This document shows, piece after piece, positions 26,601 through 33,958 of a stretch of 64,000 nucleotides of DNA (position 1 is the stretch's first letter; every line of letters begins with the position of its first letter). A model generated the notes under the pieces. The model saw only the letters and a program-made list of their open reading frames with translations, had not been told where the DNA came from and did no database searches. Origin of the DNA: Methylobacterium hispanicum (GTDB taxonomy: Bacteria > Pseudomonadota > Alphaproteobacteria > Rhizobiales > Beijerinckiaceae); the NCBI RefSeq assembly GCF_022179285.1, contig NZ_BPQO01000024.1, forward strand, positions 1-64,000, in the 5' to 3' direction. Made by a program: the position numbers and the translations under genes.

Positions 26601-28672
26601 GTGTCGTCGACGTCGGGCACGAGGAGGCCGCAGAGGCAGACCGCCTCGCCCGTCGTCGCGCAGGGGCTCGAAGGGGCGGAGGGGTCGAGTTCGGCGAGGT
26701 TGCCGTAATTGGCGATCTTCAGGTCGCGCACGAGGCCGATCAGCGCGTGGTCGCCCGCGATGCTCGACTTGCCGATCAGGTAGTCGGCCCGCTCCACGTC
26801 GGCCGGGACGACGCCCTTGCCGGTCGCGATGACGGCCGCGTCCTTCGTGATGCGCATCGTTCCGTCAGGATCGACGCCGACGCGCCACGTCGCCGTCTCG
26901 CCCTCGACGATCGCGTCCTTGGCGACGAGGCGGTAGGTCTGGCCGCCCTGCTTGATCACGAACGCGACGTCGCGGCCCTCGCCGACCTGACCGAAGGAGA
27001 TGGTGTCGGCCGTGCCGTTGCCGAGGTCGAAGATTTTCTGGTTGCCGCCGCCGTTGAGGTCGTCGAAGCGGGCCGTCACGGCGAGCGCGAAGGCGCCGTC
27101 GATCTGCTCGTGGTCGATGTTGTAGGCCAGGGTGGGCCCGGATCCGAGGCTCCCGGTCTCCGCCAGGGGCACCATGTCGACGCCCACCATCTTGGCGACG
27201 GAGGGCACGCCCGCCTTGTCGACGGCGAACAGCATCCACACGCCGGGGGGCGCGACGTTCGCCTTCGGGATCGTCACCTCGATCGTGTTGCCGTCCACGA
27301 CCTTGTAGGAGAGCTCGACGAAGCGCGCGTCCGCGTTGCGGGCATGCGTCGTACCGCTGGTCTTCAGGAAGGTGATCTTGCCGATATCGGAGGTGTCGTC
27401 GACGGTGATGCGGACGGTCGAGCCGGAATCGACGTTCCTGGGCGCCGCCTCGATCTCGGGACGATCGGCGTTGACGACGCCGTTCTTGTAGAGATAGCCC
27501 GGCGTCAGGATCTGCGCGTTGGCGTTCTCCTGCGGCCCGGGCGAGCCGCTGCCGCCGGAATAGATCGTGCCGTCCGGCAGGAGCAACGCGGTGGAATGAT
27601 ACATCCGCGCGAGGTCCTGCGCCTCCGAATACGTGGTCTTGCCGGTCACCGGATCCCAGAACAGCACCGTGAGCTGCGCGTCGCCGAGCGAGTCGGCGAG
27701 CAGCCCCCCGCTCGACGAGCCGCCCACCATCGCGACCTTGCCGTCCGGCAGCATCACGAAGGTGCCGTTGGTGCGGGCGACGAGGTTGCCCGAGCCGTCC
27801 TCGTCCTTGATCGCGAAGGCGAGTTCCCACTTGATCGTCGGCTGCGACAGGTCGGCCTTCCAGACCTGCCCGGTGGTGGAGGCGACGAGCACCTTGTCGG
27901 GCTCGTACATGATCGAGCCCGTGAGGTTGCGGGTGTCGAAGGGCAGCTTGCCGATCTTGGCGACCGCGCCGTTGCCAGAGACGTCCATGCGGTAGACGTC
28001 GTGGCCGGAATTGCTCGACCCGCCCGCCTCGATCATGATGACCGAGCCGTTGCTGATCTGCCAAGCGTGCGGATAGTAGTAGGTCCCGGTCAGCGTCCCC
28101 TCGCCGTCGTGGAAGTCCTTCACTTCCGTACCGGTGAGCTGGCGCATCCCGGTCTTGGAATTGTAGATCTCCGCGTAGGTCGAGCCGACGTTCCTCTCGT
28201 CGCGGCCGCCGACGATCAGGATCTCGCCGTTGCTCAGCGTCACGGTCGTGCCGTACCAGCGGGCCTGATGCAGGGCGAAGTTCGAATCCGTCTCGGAGAT
28301 GTTGCGGATGGTCTGCGTCTTGTAGTCGAACATCACCACGTCATGACGCCCGGACCACGTGCCGGCGCCCTGGCCGGTATTGTGGTTGTCGCCGCCCATG
28401 ATGATGACGTTGCCCGTCTCGGGATCGACGGCCATGTTCGAGCAGAAGATGTTCGTGCCGGTGGTGTTGGGCAGGACCTTCAGCTCGTCCGTCGCGGGAT
28501 CGTAGATCGAGTAGACGAAGCGCGCATCGAAATCACCGCCGGTCCCGTCCGTGCCGAAGGCGAGGACCTTGCCGTCCGGCAGGACCATCGAGTGGATCGG
28601 GATCAGGGCATCCTTGATGATCTTGCCCCACGCGCCGTTGCCGTCCGGATCCTTCGAGGCCGCATCGATCAT
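22841..28672 (-). CDS. Giant secreted galactose/glyoxal oxidase-like copper radical oxidase with VCBS repeats
   Basis: Protein of 1943 residues. Residues 1-500 form a Kelch-type galactose oxidase with its C-terminal E-set domain. The copper-radical residues all have counterparts: Cys77 (IFCSNM), Tyr140 (ARWYGTTV), Tyr358-His359 (RMYHSTALLLPDG) and His443 (TTHARNAD). Then come a LamG-like domain (about 505-660), a Cys-rich linker (AVCLCGLLVP), a VCBS repeat, a repeat module of GDGxTLxGG-type strands (about 820-1140), four more VCBS repeats (NDAP/NQAP starts, about 1140-1635), and a second module up to the stop. No Sec signal is seen, as expected for type I export. Expected reaction: oxidation of an alcohol or aldehyde with O2 to give H2O2, outside the cell. 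The frame stays open beyond the TAG and then encodes RTX repeats, so this may be a disrupted form. It converges on a complete type I secretion operon. Confidence 0.85.
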   Translation of the reverse strand: MIDAASKDPDGNGAWGKIIKDALIPIHSMVLPDGKVLAFGTDGTGGDFDARFVYSIYDPATDELKVLPNTTGTNIFCSNMAVDPETGNVIIMGGDNHNTGQGAGTWSGRHDVVMFDYKTQTIRNISETDSNFALHQARWYGTTVTLSNGEILIVGGRDERNVGSTYAEIYNSKTGMRQLTGTEVKDFHDGEGTLTGTYYYPHAWQISNGSVIMIEAGGSSNSGHDVYRMDVSGNGAVAKIGKLPFDTRNLTGSIMYEPDKVLVASTTGQVWKADLSQPTIKWELAFAIKDEDGSGNLVARTNGTFVMLPDGKVAMVGGSSSGGLLADSLGDAQLTVLFWDPVTGKTTYSEAQDLARMYHSTALLLPDGTIYSGGSGSPGPQENANAQILTPGYLYKNGVVNADRPEIEAAPRNVDSGSTVRITVDDTSDIGKITFLKTSGTTHARNADARFVELSYKVVDGNTIEVTIPKANVAPPGVWMLFAVDKAGVPSVAKMVGVDMVPLAETGSLGSGPTLAYNIDHEQIDGAFALAVTARFDDLNGGGNQKIFDLGNGTADTISFGQVGEGRDVAFVIKQGGQTYRLVAKDAIVEGETATWRVGVDPDGTMRITKDAAVIATGKGVVPADVERADYLIGKSSIAGDHALIGLVRDLKIANYGNLAELDPSAPSSPCATTGEAVCLCGLLVPDVDDTPGNDAPKVFETYSTLSGDVTELKNATPGENKAELTTSGLIAFADADAETHTVSLTPKGANYLGTLTLGNPTTGVGAKTGSIAWTFKVNDAALDKLEEGQTVVQTYAVTIDDGHGGVAVQTLTVTLRGSADPGFPTDSQVTVVSGLKTTKADDAVVFGDNVRLMNGGDFGGGSNSLEAGNFFELRNGNLDFGNSLHTASVKTGLGARFNGGDILMDGADVRNTVVLGEENTFSQIRMSGSGAGLVDSVTIGDRSKSDSGIVMNGAGTAKAPAEMQMRLGDGVSLGGGIDANGAYSAKTLTLGTGVTVGGGMNLNGNQNVNTVKAGDGFTLKGGLSGSANGVDTVTLGKNWNIDGRVDLGGGDDKLSLGLSSIDTSTTTFDGGGGTDALALSIDAADLASFEAAARAAGWTALGNDAWSARGNLTWRNMTFTNFERAELTVAGRNDAPEIVGSGTTKTGSVREIADGLAGENNAILKTNGTIAFTDKNVGDTHSVTITPKEAGYLGTMEYKQPTSAQFGLLPWVFSVNSGALDWLAEGQVRTQSYDVAITDSKGARATETITVTITGSNDAPVIAAATSTATGAVAELADGAAGENQVTHKAGGTIAFADADIIDTHRASYSAGGKDYLGTFGLGTAAGGKLAWTFQVDDAALDGLAAGEVRTQSYAVTIDDGHGGTASQTVTVTIRGAYDDPNANQAPIVDVQGSTVAGAVTELTESGAGEPAAVLSSTGSIRFRDPDAAGAVPTVSVAARGEGYVGALKIAAVGADSVGWAFSVADAAVNGLAAGEQRVQVYDVTIADGRGGRTTQAVTVTLTGTNDAPVIVTKTSVLAGGVTELPDKSPGEDRTTLTTGGAITFTDADRIDTHGASVAPRGEKYLGSFKLGDVAGGQVGWTFSVEDAAINHLGKGAVLTQAYDVAVTDGKGGRAVQTVVVTITGAEDNDAPSHVTFGALQTGPGNDAIVWGDAVTLRNGGNFGAGANSLSAGDGFTLQGGNLDFNASSGPASLSLGKGANLNGGDIYMGANGVANSVSVGDGGKLSYVAMNGGGAGAAQSLTLGEKVTTDYLIAMNGSGTAADAMELALTIGAGSVIGGAISADGSNAAKTVTLGSGVTVNGGLSLQGANNTTAVRIGDGLTLKGGFAGANSGSETVEIGRDWQIDGTVDLGGGNDRLKIGTTARDTSGTINAGAGKDDLEVVLTADQRASFESAASAARWVRTADGSWDTQGRSLSWQGQTYANFESARTTLAAGSSGVP

Positions 28673-28752
28673 AGGTCAACTCTGTTCTGGTTTGGGGTGC
28701 GGGTGGGTGCCGCGGCGCGAACCGATCGCGCGGCGTCAGGCCGGATGCGGAC

Positions 28753-29076
28753 TCAGCGGGCGCCGCAGCCGTCGAGGTCCGGGAGCGAGGCGAACGGGCC
28801 GTGCGCACCGGCCCCCTTCAGGGCGGCGCCGAGCGCCGCGAGAAGGAGCAGGCCGCCGGTGAAGGCGACCGGGCATCCCCAGCAATGCAGGGAATCGGCC
28901 GCGATCCGTTCGACGACCGAGAGCTGTCCGGAGCCCCCGCACAGGGACGAACCCAACGCCCACGCATGCGTGGCGTGGCTTGCGATCTCTGCGACGCCGG
29001 CGCTCACGAGAGCGAGCCCGGTCGCCCCCAGGCCGACCACGGCGGCCCCGTACAGATTTCGATCGCTGATGCTCAT
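28753..29076 (-). CDS. Small membrane protein, Cys-containing, hypothetical
   Basis: Predicted 107-residue protein with two hydrophobic stretches (YGAAVVGLGATGLALVSAGV and VAFTGGLLLLAALGAALKG), so probably in the inner membrane. Between them lie SSLCGGSG and LHCWGCPVAF, whose three Cys could bind metal. It is upstream of the copper-oxidase gene on the same strand with 80 bases between, so a role in metal supply is possible but not shown. GGAG lies about 11 bases before the ATG. No family recognised. Confidence 0.5.
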   Translation of the reverse strand: MSISDRNLYGAAVVGLGATGLALVSAGVAEIASHATHAWALGSSLCGGSGQLSVVERIAADSLHCWGCPVAFTGGLLLLAALGAALKGAGAHGPFASLPDLDGCGAR

Positions 29077-29317
29077 CCCTTGTCTCCACTTGCCGCTCGC
29101 GGGATTGCGCGAAAACTGCAGTCAGAGAGCCGATGTCGGCTTAAAAAACAATCAATCCCCGAATATCCCGGGTCCGTCTGACGCCGCATGGATAATGAAT
29201 TCGAAACGGATATTCACACTTGAGAAGATCGTTGGTCATTCGAAGAATTCGGCGGACTGTCCCGCCTACATCCGCCGGTACCGGGGTCGTCTACCCTGCT
29301 ATGGAGCAGCTGATGGG

Positions 29318-29680
29318 ACGTGCCCCCTCTCTCTATGGGCAGGGCGATCGCATATGCCGAGCGAGCCTAGCCCCGGTCAGGCGCGGGTCCCCTCTCTCAT
29401 AGGGAGAGGCCTGCTTTCGCAGAAAGCCGGGTGAGGGGTATGAGGCTTCCAGGTAGGGCTCGACCTGAACGCGCGTCGATGGCGTGCTCAGATCTGAAAG
29501 GTCATACCCCTCACCCCAACCCTCTCCCTATGGGAGAGGGGGCGCGGCGCGGTTCCCCAGCGCGATCTAGGAGACGACCCCCGCCATATGCGATCGCCCT
29601 GCCCTGCAGGAGAGGAGACCCGCGCTTCGTTCCGAGACGATGCGTTGAGCCGGACCCATCAACCGAAAACGGTATCACCG
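29318..29680. repeat. Long palindromic intergenic element, copy 1 (inverted)
   Basis: Built around two facing blocks, GGTCCCCTCTCTCATAGGGA and CCCTCTCCCTATGGGAGAGG, with GGGTGAGGGGTATGA / TCATACCCCTCACCC inside. Its right end (ACCCATCAACCGAAAACGGT) is the reverse complement of the left end of copy 4, so this copy is inverted. It fills most of the gap between the small membrane gene and the tripartite transporter operon. Confidence 0.75.
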
Positions 29681-29829
29681 GCGCCCACCGCCGCGACGCC
29701 CTCCGGCGTACCGACCGAGCATCGGCGCCGACACCGCGCGGCATTCCGCGATGCAAGCACGCGCTTCGACGACCCGGGCATCGCCGCGCGTCTCGGGGTG
29801 CGATCTCCCCAGGGTTCATCCCCGAGCGC

Positions 29830-29866
29830 TTGTCAGCCTCCCGCGAATGCATCTATAATTATTGAT
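29830..29866 (+). promoter_or_regulatory. Promoter and candidate GntR operator of the tripartite transporter operon
   Basis: TTGTCA (29830-29835), an 18-base spacer and TATAAT (29854-29859) make a good sigma-70 promoter 68 bases before the TctC-type start codon. Overlapping the -10 box is an imperfect palindrome, ATCTATAATTATTGAT (29851-29866). Eleven bases of it (TAATTATTGAT) recur ahead of the CoA-transferase gene at 33910-33920. In such GC-rich DNA this shared AT-rich word is notable and is a candidate site for the GntR regulator encoded between the two. Confidence 0.55.
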
Positions 29867-29927
29867 GCGAAACGCGGCCGGCGCTCACGGTGCCGAGCCT
29901 ATAAGAATCGTTACTCAGGGAGAGACC

Positions 29928-30941
29928 ATGCGCCCGAAGTCGTGCAAGACGGCAGCCCTGGCGGCTGCCGCAGCGCTCGCCGTGGCAGCCCCGGCCGCGG
30001 CCGACTGGAAGCCGGAACGTCCCGTCGAGTTCGTCGCAGCCGCCGGTCCCGGCGGCGGGACGGACCTTTTCGCCCGCGTCGTGCAGTCGGCCCTGTCGAA
30101 GGAGAAGCTCCTCGATGTGCCGGTCATCGTCACCAACAAGGCCGGCGGTAGCGGGGCCGAGACCTTCATCTACGCCAAGACCTCGGGCGGCGATCCCTAC
30201 AAGCTCTTCTTCGGCACACAGGACGCATACGCCCTGCCGCTGGCCAACAAGCTGTCCTACAGCCTGAAGGACCTGGAGCCGGTCGCGGCGATGACCTTCG
30301 ACCCGTTCATCCTGTGGGTGAACCCGAAGGCCTCCGGCATCGCGGACGTGAAGGGCTTCATCGAGAAGGCGAAGGCGGCGCCCGGATCCATCAAGGTCGG
30401 CGGCGCCAAGGCCAAGGAAGCCGACGAGACCCTGATGACGCTCATCGAGAAGGCGGCCGGCATCGACCTCTCCTACATCCCGTACAAGAGCGGCAGCGAG
30501 GCCGCCGTGCAGGTCGCGGGCGGCCACATCCAGGCCAACGTCAACAATCCGAGCGAGAGCGTGGAGCAGTGGCGGGCCGGCGTGCAGAAGCCGCTCTGCG
30601 TGTTCGAGGAGGCCCGGTTGGCCGACACCACGGTCATCGCCGACGGCATGTCCTGGAACGCGATCCCGACCTGCATCGAGGCAGGCCTCGACATCAAGTC
30701 CTTCGCCCAGCCGCGCACCATCTGGGCGGCCAAGGGCCTCCCGCCGGAGGCGCTGGCCTACTACACCAACCTCCTCCGGAAGGTCGCGCAGACCGAGGAG
30801 TTCAAGGGCTACATGGCACGCGGCGCGCAGATCCCGCGCACGCTCACCGGCGACGAGCTGAAGGCCTTCATCGCCCGGCATCGGGCGACCTACGCCGAGT
30901 ACTACAAGAACAACGGCTGGCTGAAGGGCGCAGTGGATTGA
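29928..30941 (+). CDS. Tripartite tricarboxylate transporter substrate-binding protein (TctC/Bug)
   Basis: Periplasmic solute-binding protein of 337 residues. It starts with a Sec signal peptide (TAALAAAAALAVAAPAAAD), then the Bug-family signature WKPERPVEFVAAAGPGGGTD and the conserved ATP-independent binding-fold motifs (VPVIVTNKAGGSGAE, YIPYKSGSEAAVQVAGGHI). It captures a carboxylic acid and delivers it to the TctB/TctA permease encoded next. The ATG at 29928 was chosen because AGGGAGAG lies a few bases upstream and the product then begins with the signal peptide. The ligand cannot be read from the sequence. Confidence 0.9.
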   Translation: MRPKSCKTAALAAAAALAVAAPAAADWKPERPVEFVAAAGPGGGTDLFARVVQSALSKEKLLDVPVIVTNKAGGSGAETFIYAKTSGGDPYKLFFGTQDAYALPLANKLSYSLKDLEPVAAMTFDPFILWVNPKASGIADVKGFIEKAKAAPGSIKVGGAKAKEADETLMTLIEKAAGIDLSYIPYKSGSEAAVQVAGGHIQANVNNPSESVEQWRAGVQKPLCVFEEARLADTTVIADGMSWNAIPTCIEAGLDIKSFAQPRTIWAAKGLPPEALAYYTNLLRKVAQTEEFKGYMARGAQIPRTLTGDELKAFIARHRATYAEYYKNNGWLKGAVD

Positions 30942-31035
30942 GGTGCGGCGGCGGCGCCGACGGCGCCGCGCATCCGGAACCCGAGCAGACGGATCTGACC
31001 GCCCGCGCGCAAGGCCGGGACGGAACGGCAGGATC

Positions 31036-31524
31036 ATGCCCATGGACATCTCACGCCGGACCGGCGAGATCGCGACGTCGGCCGCAACCGCGCTCATCGG
31101 CCTGACCGTCTGCTACGGCGCGCTGGAGAACGGCATCGCCTGGGAGGAATCCGGCCCGAGCTCCGGCTTCTTCCCTTTCTGCGTCGGCTGCCTGATCGTC
31201 CTCGGCAGCGCCGTCACCGGCGCGCAGGCGCTGCTGCGGCCGGTCGCGGGGGCGCCGCCCTTCCTGGACGCTGAGCGCGCCCGCGCCGCGATCCTGTTCT
31301 TCCTGCCGATCGTGGCCTTCGCCGCACTCTCGGCCTGGCTCGGCCTCTACATCGGGATGGCGATCTACATCTTCTACGCGATGTACGTGCCCGGAAGGCT
31401 GAGGCTCGCGACAGCGATCGCGGCAAGCCTCGCAGTCGCGGTCGTCAACTTCGTCATCTTCGAGAAGCTGTTCATGGTGCCCCTGCTGAAGGGGCCCGTG
31501 CTGAACGCCGTCGGCATCTATTGA
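31036..31524 (+). CDS. Tripartite tricarboxylate transporter small subunit (TctB)
   Basis: Inner-membrane protein of 162 residues with about four hydrophobic segments (ATSAATALIGLTVCYGAL, FFPFCVGCLIVLGSAVTG, AILFFLPIVAFAALSAWLGL and the C-terminal one). The motif SGPSSGFFPF is typical of TctB proteins (GPGFFP in most). It partners the large TctA permease encoded 10 bases downstream. Two close in-frame starts exist, 31036 and 31042; both follow AGGA. Confidence 0.85.
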   Translation: MPMDISRRTGEIATSAATALIGLTVCYGALENGIAWEESGPSSGFFPFCVGCLIVLGSAVTGAQALLRPVAGAPPFLDAERARAAILFFLPIVAFAALSAWLGLYIGMAIYIFYAMYVPGRLRLATAIAASLAVAVVNFVIFEKLFMVPLLKGPVLNAVGIY

Positions 31525-31534
31525 GGCGCGGACC

Positions 31535-33073
31535 ATGAGCAACATCAGCCTGCTTCTCGACGGCTTCGCCGTCGCGCTCAGCACCCACCACGTGCTCATC
31601 ATGGTCGGCGGGGTCCTGCTCGGCCTCGTCGTCGGCGTCCTGCCGGGCCTCGGCGCGCCCAACGGCGTCTCGCTCCTGCTGCCGCTGACCTTCTCGATGG
31701 ATCCGGTCTCGGCGATCATCCTGCTCACCAGCATGTACTGGGGCGCGCTGTTCGGCGGCTCGACCACCTCGATCCTGTTCAACATCCCGGGCGAGCCCTC
31801 CTCGGTCGCCACGACCTTCGACGGCTATCCGATGGCCCGGCAGGGCGAGGCGGTGCGCGCGCTGACGCTCGCCTTCTCGTCGGCCGGGATCGGGGCGCTC
31901 ACCGGCGTCATCGTCATCACGCTGCTGTCGGGCTGGGTGGCGAACTTCGCGCTCCGGTTCGGCGCGGCGGAGTACTTCGCCGTGTATTTCATGGCGTTCG
32001 CGAGCTTCATCGGGATGTCGAGCGGCTCGCCCTTCAAGACGCTGGTCTCGATGATGCTGGGCTTTGCCTGCGCCACCATCGGCGCCGACACCATCTCGGG
32101 CGAGAGCCGGCTCACCTTCGATTTCGAGCAGTTGATCGGCGGCGTGAGCTTCCTCGTCGCGGTCATCGGCCTGTTCGGCCTCGGCGAGCTGATCATGACC
32201 ATGGAGGAGAACCTCCAGTTCCACGGCGTGAAGGCCCGGCTGAGCCTGCGCGAGATCGTCCGGGCCGTGCTCGAACTGCCCCGCTACTGGGCCACGATCG
32301 TGCGCAGCGCGCTCATCGGCTGCTGGATGGGCATCACCCCCGGCGGCCCGACCGCGGCCTCCTTCATGAGCTACGCGATCGGCGCCCGCTTCGCGAAGGA
32401 CAAGACGCGCTTCGGCAAGGGCGCGCCGGAGGGCATCGTGGCGCCGGAGACCGCCGACCATTCCGCCGGCTCCTGCGCGCTCCTGCCGATGCTGGCGCTC
32501 GGCATCCCGGGCTCGGCGACAGCGGCCGTGATGATGGGCGGGCTGATGATCTGGGGCCTGGCGCCCGGGCCGATGCTCTTCACCACGCGGCCCGACTTCG
32601 TCTGGGGCCTCATCGCCAGCATGTATCTCGGCAACATCATCGCGGTGATCCTCGTGCTCGCGACGGTGCCGATGTTCGCCTACATCCTGCGCGCGCCCTT
32701 CCGCATCGTCGGCCCGATGATCACCGTGATCTGCATCATCGGCGCCTACACGGTGGCCAGCCACACCTTCGACATCTGGCTCGCGCTGGTCTTCGGGGTC
32801 GCCGGCTACGTCTTCAAGAAGCTCGACTACCCGCTCGCGCCCTTCGTGCTGGCCATGGTGCTGGGCGACAAGGCCGAGGACGCCTTCCGGCAGGCGATGC
32901 TCACCTCGGGCGGCTCGGCCTCGATCTTCTGGTCGAACGGCCTCGTCGGGACGATGATGGCGCTGGGCATCCTGCTGCTCTGCCTGCCGCTGATCTCGAG
33001 AGTGCTGCGCGAAGCAGGGATCGGCCTGCGCCGGAAGGCGCTGCCGCCGCAGCGGGAGATCGGCTCGACATGA
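31535..33073 (+). CDS. Tripartite tricarboxylate transporter large permease (TctA)
   Basis: Inner-membrane permease of 512 residues with about 12 hydrophobic segments. The family motifs are clear: VGVLPGLGAPNGVSLLLPLT near residue 38, YWGALFGGSTTSILFNIPGE near 69, and GIPGSATAAVMMGGLMIWGL in the second half. It imports a carboxylate, driven by an ion gradient, after capture by the TctC-type protein. It is the third gene of the operon; a GntR regulator follows after 70 bases. Confidence 0.93.
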   Translation: MSNISLLLDGFAVALSTHHVLIMVGGVLLGLVVGVLPGLGAPNGVSLLLPLTFSMDPVSAIILLTSMYWGALFGGSTTSILFNIPGEPSSVATTFDGYPMARQGEAVRALTLAFSSAGIGALTGVIVITLLSGWVANFALRFGAAEYFAVYFMAFASFIGMSSGSPFKTLVSMMLGFACATIGADTISGESRLTFDFEQLIGGVSFLVAVIGLFGLGELIMTMEENLQFHGVKARLSLREIVRAVLELPRYWATIVRSALIGCWMGITPGGPTAASFMSYAIGARFAKDKTRFGKGAPEGIVAPETADHSAGSCALLPMLALGIPGSATAAVMMGGLMIWGLAPGPMLFTTRPDFVWGLIASMYLGNIIAVILVLATVPMFAYILRAPFRIVGPMITVICIIGAYTVASHTFDIWLALVFGVAGYVFKKLDYPLAPFVLAMVLGDKAEDAFRQAMLTSGGSASIFWSNGLVGTMMALGILLLCLPLISRVLREAGIGLRRKALPPQREIGST

Positions 33074-33143
33074 GCGCGGATGTGAGAGAATGGTCCTGTT
33101 CCGCGATGCCCCGGACCGGCGGGCGAGACGGTGGAGCTGCCCC

Positions 33144-33851
33144 ATGTCCGGCAAGACGCTGATCCGCCAGAGCCTGCACGAGTCGCTCGTCGCGCCGCTG
33201 CGCGAGATGATCCTCTCGGGCGAGCTCCGCGCCGGCGAGAAGGTGCCCGAGGAGCAGCTCTGCGAGCGCTTCGGGGTGTCGCGCACGCCGATCCGCGAAG
33301 CGCTGAAGGTGCTGGCGGCCGAGGGCGTGCTGCAGATCATGCCCCATCGCGGCGCCATCGTCGCGCGGATCACCGAGGATCAGGTCAACGAGCTGTTCCC
33401 GATCATGGCCTCGCTCGAGCGGCTCGCGGGCAAGCTCGCCTGCGCGGCCGCCACGGATGCGGACATCGCCCGCGTGCGGGCGCTCCACGACGAGATGATG
33501 CGCCTCTACGCGGCCGGCGACGAGCCGAACTATCTGGCCGCCAACCGGCGCATCCACGACGCGTTCTTCGTCATCGCCGGCAACGCGACGCTGCACGCCT
33601 ACTACCAGCAGGTGCTGACGCGGATCCATTCCTGCCGATTCGTGATGCGCAAGACCCCCGAGCACTGGCGCGCCGCGGTGCTCGAGCACGAGCAGATGAT
33701 CGCGGCTCTGGAAGCGCGCGACGGCGATACGCTGGGCGCCCTGCTGGAGAAGCACGTGACCGGAACCACCGTCGGCATCGCCCGCGACTTCATCCGGCGA
33801 AAGTCGGCCGAGGACGCCGCGGGCCGGCATCCCGCGGCGCGTCAGGCCTAG
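33144..33851 (+). CDS. GntR-family regulator, FCD subfamily
   Basis: DNA-binding regulator of 235 residues. An N-terminal winged helix (LVAPLREMILSGELRAGEKV, then LCERFGVSRTPIREALKVLA) precedes a C-terminal FCD ligand-binding domain (about residues 80-220) with the usual metal-binding His (NRRIHDAFF, EHEQMI, EKHVTG). Members of this group usually repress genes for use of an organic acid and let go when they bind it. Its position between the transporter and the CoA-transferase genes, with a shared AT-rich motif ahead of both, fits a local regulator. The ATG at 33144 was preferred to an upstream in-frame start that adds an Arg-rich non-family leader. Confidence 0.9.
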   Translation: MSGKTLIRQSLHESLVAPLREMILSGELRAGEKVPEEQLCERFGVSRTPIREALKVLAAEGVLQIMPHRGAIVARITEDQVNELFPIMASLERLAGKLACAAATDADIARVRALHDEMMRLYAAGDEPNYLAANRRIHDAFFVIAGNATLHAYYQQVLTRIHSCRFVMRKTPEHWRAAVLEHEQMIAALEARDGDTLGALLEKHVTGTTVGIARDFIRRKSAEDAAGRHPAARQA

Positions 33852-33906
33852 GCCTAGCCGCGACCCGGGACGGCGGCGCCCCTGTCGGGGACGACCGTCC
33901 GCGTCG

Positions 33907-33920
33907 ATCTAATTATTGAT
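33907..33920 (+). promoter_or_regulatory. Candidate GntR operator before the CoA-transferase gene
   Basis: ATCTAATTATTGAT, sharing TAATTATTGAT exactly with the site at 29856-29866, 39 bases ahead of the CoA-transferase start. Compared with the upstream site it lacks two bases (TA) in the left half, so its dyad symmetry is weaker. It is one of the few AT-rich spots in this part of the window. Confidence 0.45.
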
Positions 33921-33958
33921 TACAGGACACCGGCCGCTCGGCGGCTTCGGAGGGACCG

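Noticed and set aside
23768-29434. 1888-codon plus-strand open frame opposite the galactose-oxidase gene
   Set aside because: No recognisable domain; low-complexity Arg/Gly/Asp/Val sequence that mirrors the repeat structure of the real minus-strand gene.
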